A stretch of 64,000 nucleotides of DNA from Thysanoteuthis rhombus (Eukaryota > Mollusca > Cephalopoda > Oegopsida > Thysanoteuthidae): contig OY735227.1 in assembly GCA_963457665.1 (NCBI GenBank), positions 45,667,459-45,731,458 of the forward strand. The letters are read 5' to 3'. Position 1 is the stretch's first letter. Every line of letters starts with the position of its first letter. Of the stretch, positions 56,877-64,000 are shown piece by piece. The position numbers and the translations under genes are program-made. The notes below the pieces were generated by a model. It did not search any database. It had not been told where the DNA came from and saw nothing but the letters and a program-made list of their open reading frames with translations.

Positions 56877-59800
56877 AATTTATTCTGCTTTTTCAAATTT
56901 GAAACAGTTGATTGATTTTCTGTCAATATTGATATTTATTGAACTTAACTTAGTATGACACAAGGCCAAATAGATGGAAATGCAGGTAAGAAGATGTTGC
57001 ACCAATTTTTCAAATTAGGAAGACTTGTTTCCTTCTGAATCAGTGTTTTAGATTCTGGTTTTCACCTGGGCTCTAACACTTACCACTTGGAAATGTGTAT
57101 ATATTTCAACCAGCAACTAAGCAAGCAATATATAGTTCCCTACACAATGATTACACATAGATTCAAAAATCATAGCTCAATTCTGAATGCATGCTTGCCT
57201 TAAGAATCAGCATTTAAAATCTTGGGGGGGGGTCTGTTATTTATGTCTCAGTCCGAAGAAAAATTCCTATCTGTATGATTGATTACAATTGATATCACAG
57301 CTATCAGTTGTATGGAACATGTGATCTCTTAATGTTAACAAAAGAATTTCTCTAGTGTCTCCAACATTCTAAGATCCTTTTTTATTAAACATTGGATTAC
57401 CGTCTTCAAGACTGCAGTTCTACCCTTAGCATCTGTACAGTGAAGTATGAATTATTTTTCTTTTCCATGTTGTTTATAATACACTTGCAATACATAAACA
57501 GTATAGATATCATTCGGCCCTCAGTAGTGCCAAGTCACCATGTTAACACGTTTGCAGTGTATCTTGTCGTGAGTTATGTGTTGCCTCTAACATACCTGTG
57601 CATCCATTCCACGATTTGAGATTGATTAAAAAGGTGTATTTTATCAACGAAAACTTGCTTATACATTTTTATTATTACTCTGAATAAGAATTGTAGCCAA
57701 ATGCATGAGTACATTCGTGTACGTGTGTGTTTGTATAGCAGAGCTGTGAATATAATTTGATATGTCTGAAAACATGCCTTTGTGAGATGAACTTCAACAC
57801 ACACATCAAGGAGTTTTTATAGCAATGGTTTTCACCTGAAGATGCAACTCCAAAGACAGTCATCATGCTAAGTCATAGATCTTATGACAATACTGGATAC
57901 ACTATAAAAAGATGCTCCTCCATTTCGACAATACATGTACTGCAATATCTTATACTTTTCCAATGTCTCTCCCTGCTTGATTTTGTCATGATGTTTCAGT
58001 TCAGTTGTTCAACAAGCTTTTCGGGTTTGATTCGTGGTGGCGTCAGTTTTGTATTTTCACATGTTCCATTTTTAGCAAGATGGTCTGAGAAACATCAATT
58101 CATTCACTTGATGATGTACAGCATTACACTATAAAAGCCTTCTCAGTGATGTCATTTTTTAGCTTGATTAGAAGAGTTTTTATTGGTAAAAAAAATGACG
58201 GTGACACACGGGTGTCACATGGAACTATGGAAAAAAAACAAAAATCAAAGCCAAGGACACGAATTAGCATCATTTTTCATAGTTTAGTAAGTTCATTTTT
58301 ATTTACTCAACTAAAACATAAATAGTCTTATATAGCAATTTCTTATGGTAACTCTTGGCAAAAATATAGATAGCATTATGTAAAGGTTCAAATATCTACG
58401 ATAGCAGTTGATGTGTTGATCATTAACTTGATCAAGCCAATTTCAGCAAAGAAAGAATAGAAGCTCACAACTTTGTTAATCATGAGCTTTTCTTTATGTG
58501 TGTGTTACAGGCAACATGGATTAAGTATTAGCTGCTGACTACAAAGCTGTGATCTTGCTATTAGATACAAACTTCCTTTGCTGTAAACAGTAATAAGAAT
58601 TAATCTCAATGAATTCTTATATGAAAATGAGTTGAGAAACCATGTAAGAGTTAGGGAACAATGCATGGGAAATTAATTTTGTTTCATTTGTGCTGTGTAA
58701 CTTGCCTCTTTTGTCTAGCTTATTATATAGCTTACAAGAAATTATTAGAAACAGTATTATAGAAATGACTCCTTACATTCCCCAGATAAGAATTGTGTCT
58801 AAGTGTATGCTATGTATTTATCTGCAACATTAAATTCTTGAACTTTCATTTTCGCATGTATGTGTGGAAGTTTAAATTGGTAATTTTTAATGTCTAATTA
58901 CATGTAGACTTCAGGAGATGTTTCACTTGACCTTAGATGTGTTTTCAGTATATTTGCTAATTTCTAGGGGGTTTTAGGGCAAATGGTGGGCATCTTGAAA
59001 GCTTGACAGTTTTAGGAGTTTAATTTGTCTTATATTAAACTAAACGGAATTATTTACATACGAATCAAACAAAACATATTATGATCAATCTAGAACTAGG
59101 GTTCTTGACAGTCCTCTACAATCAAAAATGTTTATGAACCCCTTACTATATATGGCAAAATGAACCATATCTCATGTTTTCATATGTGTATAATTAAATT
59201 CTTGGCCTTTAGCCAAATCTCAAACTGTCATGCTTTGATTAATTCCCCTTTATGTTGATGTTGAAAAGGTATAAAATACTGTTTAATTAAAAATATACCA
59301 AAATTTAGCTTTAAACTGGAGAAAAAATTTAAAACAACATGAAATTTTTTTTTTTTTTAAAGAAAAAATGTTCAATCAAGTTCTAAAAATTGTCATCAAA
59401 TCTGATGTACTATAATAATATCACTTTGAATTTACAATATCATCCAAACATATCACTAATTCAAATTCTCAAGTTTGGTAATCTAATGTGACCCTTGAAC
59501 TTGAGGCTTACTACAAATGGTTTTGATTTCAGGCTCTTATTCATCTTGCGTCAGTCTCCTCATTTGGTGATATCTAATCTGTTTCTTCTCCATGTGGGGC
59601 ACATTGGACCAATCACAAAAATGGGAAAGAAAAACAAATTCTGGTTCTGAAACCTTTAGAAAATATTCCAACTTGACAACTGAAATTTACAGAAGCTAAC
59701 TAGTTTCAATTAGTATTTTATTGACTATTAAGTTCTTGTGCAGTCTGGTATTAGTTGGCTGTTATGCTTTCACGCTAAGTAGGGTCTACTCAGAATTATT

Positions 59801-59879
59801 CTGTTAACAAATTGACAGGAAAATGTTGAATTGACTTTGCACACTTGGTACTTCAAACTAAGATGAGTGGAAGCATCTA
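56877..59879. other. Non-coding stretch, nothing firmly classified
   Basis: An 89-codon frame at 57865-58134 has no recognisable motif. A poly-G run of eight lies near 57222. The rest is A/T-rich filler. Confidence 0.35.
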
Positions 59880-59884
59880 TTTAA

Positions 59885-60086
59885 TCACTGTCCCACCACA
59901 GCAATATTTGACACAAGGTCAGGCTTAACGTGGGGAAAATAAGAACAACCCTTGAAAAATAGCTCCAGCCAACGTGACTTTGATTGCCAAGCAACCGTAG
60001 AAGCTAAAGCAACCTCCGTCACGAAAGTGTCCACCAGGGGACCTGCTCCTTTAAGTGCAATGGAGCAGTGCTGCTCGGGGGAAACT

Positions 60087-60125
<39 letters not shown>
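59885..60125 (+). repeat. GC-richer island ending in a (CA)n microsatellite
   Basis: 59885-60087 is clearly less AT-rich than its flanks and contains CpG dinucleotides (ACGTGG, ACCGTAG, TCACGAAAG), rare elsewhere in the window. It runs straight into (CA)n at 60088-60125. Its minus strand is open for 83 codons, but much of that is the repeat and no motif was recognised. It may be a retroposed sequence or SINE-like body. Confidence 0.5.
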
Positions 60126-60127
<2 letters not shown>

Positions 60128-60239
60128 CGCAGGCACAAGACAACATTGTTAGATTTGTCAACATTGAGAAGGAAGGTGAAAATTTACAGGGTATTTTTGT
60201 GGATTGTCTTAAATAGCTTTATCATCTGTGTCAATCACT

Positions 60240-61930
60240 TGCTGAATTGTTCAGCAGAGTTCTCAGCAACCAATTTCACCAATATCTGGCACTCTGTGTT
60301 CATTAAAATCAGGTTGTTGGCACATATTTGCTATATTTTCAGCAACAGACCTGTCATCCCTCCAAAAGCTGTTTTTATTTTCCATGTCACTGTCATCAGC
60401 ATAAAGTGGTCTCTTGCCCCACAGCAACATTCTATATTTCATGCAAAATATGTATGGAAGACAAAGTGAAAACACAGTGATGGCCAGCTGTCCACAACTC
60501 ATGACAGATTAAGATATTTTAAGAAGATAGTTTAGATTCTCAGTGCCTAAGGAGAAATTAGGCCAAAAGTGAAAATTACAAAATTTTCTTCTAATACCTT
60601 AAATCACAAAACATCATGGAGAACTTGCTGCTTCCCTAAGGAAGTTTGTCAAGAGAGTTTTTTTCACAGGTTCAACATGCCCCACACTCTTCTATTTAGT
60701 TGCTGCCTTATCTGAAAAGCCATGCCTTGGTTCCTTTTACTTTGAATATAGTTTTAAGAGAGTCATTCTGTACTTCAGCAAGTTCTTCCTGATACTTCAT
60801 GACCCCTTCAGATAAGCTCACTAGGAATGGCTGAGTTAGCCAAAATGGAAAATCCATTCGTTTTAAATCAGAAAATATACAAAGTTCAGATGATCCACAG
60901 ATATAATAGCATCTATTACCACACATATCATGTGTGCTCAATGGAGTTGATTATTTGATATATTTAGTTTTTCAAAAATATCAGCCTAGTAATTCTAAAA
61001 ATTTATGCTAGCAACTGTTAACAGGAGCTTCATTTCAGGTTTGTTTAAAAAGTCACTGAATATCAAATAGTTCCATGAATCTTTGCTGGCATTTACCCTT
61101 TGACAGCCATCTTACTTCAGTATGAAGCAATATATCTACATGGTCTGCATTTTTATCCTGAAAAATGTGTTTAAAAAGATGTTTGTATTCAATATGAGCT
61201 TTGATGGTTGATACATTCTATTACTGACATCAATATCTCATTTAAAGCAGGTGATATATTTTTGGCAAGTAAATTTTCTCTGTGAATAATTCCATTCACA
61301 AGCAGCATTTCTGGATAGTCATCTTTCGTCAATTTTAAACAGCCATTTTCTCTCTCATCATTGAAGGAACATCTGCTCCACATGATACAATGTTTTCCAT
61401 TGGTATTTTATTTTGTCCAAACAGTTCCTAAGCTTTTTATACATATCATTGGTGATAATGGTGCTTTTTAATGATTTGCAGGACAACATCTCCACAGAAA
61501 AATCTTTATAATCAATATATCTCACATATACCAACAAAAGGTCCTCATTCAACTCTTACAGTAGATTTGTCCATCTGCATTGTGAATTTCCTTAACTTTT
61601 ACTGCAAACTATATTGTTACTCAGTGGCATGTTGTTGATATCTTTGTCAATTTTCTAGAACTGTTTTGAGAAAAATCAAAATTTCTGACTTGATCAAATC
61701 TCCTTAAATATGATATTTGCTCATTTTTACTATAAGTAGAGGAATTTCATAAGTAGTCTGAAGAATTTTATTTTTGGTTACAGTTCATCTAGAAAACAAT
61801 GAGATGATTGTTAATCTATTTTCCAGCTTGAATTGCAGTGATTTAAAATATTCCAATTTTGAATAGATATGATTTTTATGTTCTGCCTTGAAATGTGCCA
61901 TGTTTCACTGATTGATTGGTCAAACATTGT
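60240..61930 (-). pseudogene. Decayed hAT transposase of the ZBED5/GTF2IRD2-like type
   Basis: Read from 61930 downward on the minus strand, pieces in several frames follow this family in order. A BED-finger-like CFLCQQCLTNQSVK is near 61920. VYVRYIDYKDFSVEMLSCKS then LKSTIITNDMYKKL lies at 61530-61430 (family VRYVDE---EELL-CKPL-T-T-G--IF). NGIIHRENLLAKNISPALNE then ILMSVIECIN is at 61295-61210 (family CI-HREALA-K-LSP-L--V---V--VN). MKYQEELAEVQNDSLKTIF at about 60800-60745 matches the ELI-LQ-N--LK-KF block before the dimerisation domain. Several stops and frameshifts exist, so it is inactive. Terminal inverted repeats were not found. Either a decayed transposon or a retrocopy of a host gene derived from one; no sign of introns. 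Confidence 0.8.
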
Positions 61931-62003
61931 TGGCATAAGAAACAGAAAGGATCCCATTCATGATGCACTACAGCTATGAAGGCAAACTTCAAGTACTATT
62001 CTG

Positions 62004-62006
<3 letters not shown>

Positions 62007-62073
<67 letters not shown>

Positions 62074-62077
62074 CACA
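62007..62077. repeat. (TA)n microsatellite
   Basis: About 31 TA units then TACATATACACATA. Confidence 0.95.
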
Positions 62078-63009
62078 TAAATATATCATCATTCTTTACC
62101 TATAGATCTGGAAATATGGATACCAATAATAAATCTCAAAGGAGGCTCAAACCTCTTCTTAATGATGAAGAATTATCAACAGCAGAGGTCTACAGCCCAT
62201 AAACTAAGCTGTATTTAATGCTTTTACTAAATTTATGATCACTAAACCTAAATAATTTTAAAGAGATGGCATTTTATCATTTGAGGATCATAGGAAGAAG
62301 GTTAATGCATCGAATTAAAAAGTCACAGAAATCAAGTATACAAATATGTATGTGCATGAGAGAGTAAGTGTACATTTGAGCCAATATATGTTTGTATTCA
62401 TAAATACATATTAATGTCTCAGTCTTATTCTATTTGTGCTCTATCCTTTGCAGTAATAATCCTCCATCTTCCAATTCAAAAAAACATTTCATTTGTAACA
62501 ACCTAATAATTTTCCCATGACTAAACTGCAGATATATATTTTTTTAAATGATGAATTAGGTTTAAATCTTTGATATTATAGCAATGTACGTTGGTGGGAG
62601 GACAGTTTTGTATTGGAGAAATAAAGCAGGACTGTAAACTATTGGATTATGAATAGTCTTCATCAAGGAAGAAATATTATAGTCAGCTATGCCAACAAAG
62701 AATAACGGGTTCTGTTCCAATGCTATGACATTCCTTAATATTCTGTTGACCAATTTCATTATTATTGCAAAGAATAAAGCCAAAAAACAATAAGACTGTG
62801 ACACTAGTTTGTATTTATGGGCATAAAACACATACTTAGACTAAAATGCATACTTCCTCTCATATGCACATACATATTTGTATTTCAACAAATTTGTATC
62901 TCTATCAGAAAAATATTAGGTTAGTAAGCTCAACCAATGAAGTCCTACTATGGTTTATAGCATATCATCCATAAAAAATGAGGGGATTATTTACATAAGA
63001 ATTGGCACT

Positions 63010-63345
63010 TCTGTCTAGGATCAGAGTATAATATTTGTGAGCTCAGCCTTGGATCAAAGTGTTGCTCCCCAATACTTTTTCCTGGGATCAAAGTGCAGTA
63101 TCTCTGAGCGCATTGAAAAGTGTTCCTCACAAAAAAATATAATGGGAAACCAGAGCACAGTGGATCAGAAGAAATTAAATGTAGGTAGAAGCTAATTTCA
63201 TCAATATATTTGGGTAAAAAAGGAAGATCAGCTCTGTGGTTGAAATAGATTACAAAAAGATAAGTAAGTGATATCTAAGTTAGCAGTAGGCAAGCACTTA
63301 TTTCTTTCATTATTTCTGATCCACTGTGCCCCTGCTCTAGTACTC
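63010..63345. repeat. Small internal repeats and a short inverted pair
   Basis: The phrase GGATCA-AGTG recurs three times between 63017 and 63095. Further right, 63151-63175 (CAGAGCACAGTGGATCAGAA) is the near reverse complement of 63313-63339 (ATTTCTGATCCACTGTGCCC), giving a stem of about 24 bp around a ~140-bp loop. Possible remains of a small inverted-repeat transposon. No coding content. Confidence 0.5.
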
Positions 63346-64000
63346 AGTGAATCATCAAGAGATTGAATGATTCAAAGAAGTCCCAGAGTGAATTGTAGAC
63401 TAACAAAAAGTGATCATAAACATTCATTTGCAAAAGTTAGGTTCACTAAAAGGAATATCTAACACAAAATCACATTCACACTGTCTCAAAAGCAATTTAA
63501 GAAAAAAGAATGATACAAAACTAAAATCAAATGCTCCTTCAGTTTTCTTGTAAATTACATGAAATGAATTGACTGAATCAATTTTGATTGAAAGAATTGG
63601 AAGAAATGGCTCAGTCTCAGAAATGATTCACTGTGCTCCACACATACCATTGAGAAAGTTAACCTCACATCCCTCTAGAGAACAAAGCGTAGTGGTTGTA
63701 GTTGGGACAAAATATAATTCTAATACAATCTTAATTTCAATTCAATTAGCACAAACAGAAAATTCTGAATAGTTGTGGCTCTGTAATAAAAGTCAAAGTA
63801 CCTCTGGATATTACTTCTGGCTCAAAATTAGATCACTTAGCTTGCACACTGTATAGAAATGCTCAAGCAGGCAAGTCTTTCACAAAATAAGATGAATGGG
63901 TTGACTTGAATAAAAGGAAGTAGTAGCCAACCTGTCATGTATTCACATTTGTAAAAAATTCAATGATTCTCTCTGCCCCATTTTCTCCTACATGTATACA
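63346..64000. other. Non-coding stretch, nothing recognised
   Basis: Ordinary AT-rich sequence with no gene-like or repeat-like content that I could classify. Confidence 0.4.

Noticed and set aside
57865-58134. 89-codon plus-strand open frame
   Set aside because: No motif, no splice context and no second copy. Length is within chance for this window.

Overview
The window is AT-rich, intron- and repeat-dominated animal DNA. It has no bacterial-style gene organisation and no long host open reading frame. The mix of repeats suggests an invertebrate with a large, repeat-swollen genome: RTE and CR1/L2-like LINEs, a Penelope-like element with a GIY-YIG nuclease, mariner, Tc1 and hAT transposons, tRNA-derived SINEs and long TA microsatellites. 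A mollusc, possibly a cephalopod, is my best guess. This is inference and cannot be proven from the window alone.

The only host gene I can support is on the + strand. Three small exons (13823-13902, 17998-18091, 21144-21218) join in phase, each with canonical AG/GT borders. They read as the start of the conserved region of a Slo2/KCNT (Slack/Slick) sodium-activated potassium channel: the cytoplasmic segment before S1, S1 itself, and probably the S1-S2 extracellular linker. No downstream channel exon was found from 21219 to 64000. That stretch is therefore probably one intron of at least about 42.8 kb, or the gene is broken or rearranged here.

Layout. 1-13.8 kb: a Tc1-like fragment, a nearly perfect short inverted repeat, antisense RTE, two mariner deletion derivatives, a 513-bp terminal-inverted-repeat element and a head-to-head pair of RTE tails. 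13.8-21.2 kb: the three channel exons with a LINE tail and a decayed Tc1 transposase in the introns. 21.2-36.9 kb: several interspersed repeat families, a long TA array, a Tc1 3' half, a tRNA-Arg-like SINE, the most complete RTE copy (30.86-32.64 kb), another inverted RTE pair, a mariner derivative abutting a hAT-like MITE, and an internally deleted mariner transposase. 37-50 kb: LINE C-terminus, a large (about 270 bp arm) inverted repeat, a mariner derivative, and a Penelope-like GIY-YIG region. 50-64 kb: SINEs, LINE tails, a 336-bp TA array with regularly spaced TGTATACA palindromes, a mariner derivative, a (CA)n next to a GC-richer island, and a decayed hAT transposase of the ZBED5/GTF2IRD2 type on the - strand.

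The more unusual signals are structural: short, highly similar inverted repeats; two independent head-to-head RTE pairs covering the same sequence; a large foldback at 43.1-44.5 kb; and five mariner copies that appear to share one founding deletion. I did not find a convincing new multi-gene system. Most apparent open frames are microsatellite translations or shadows of transposon remnants. All alignments were done by eye, so boundaries of decayed repeats are approximate.
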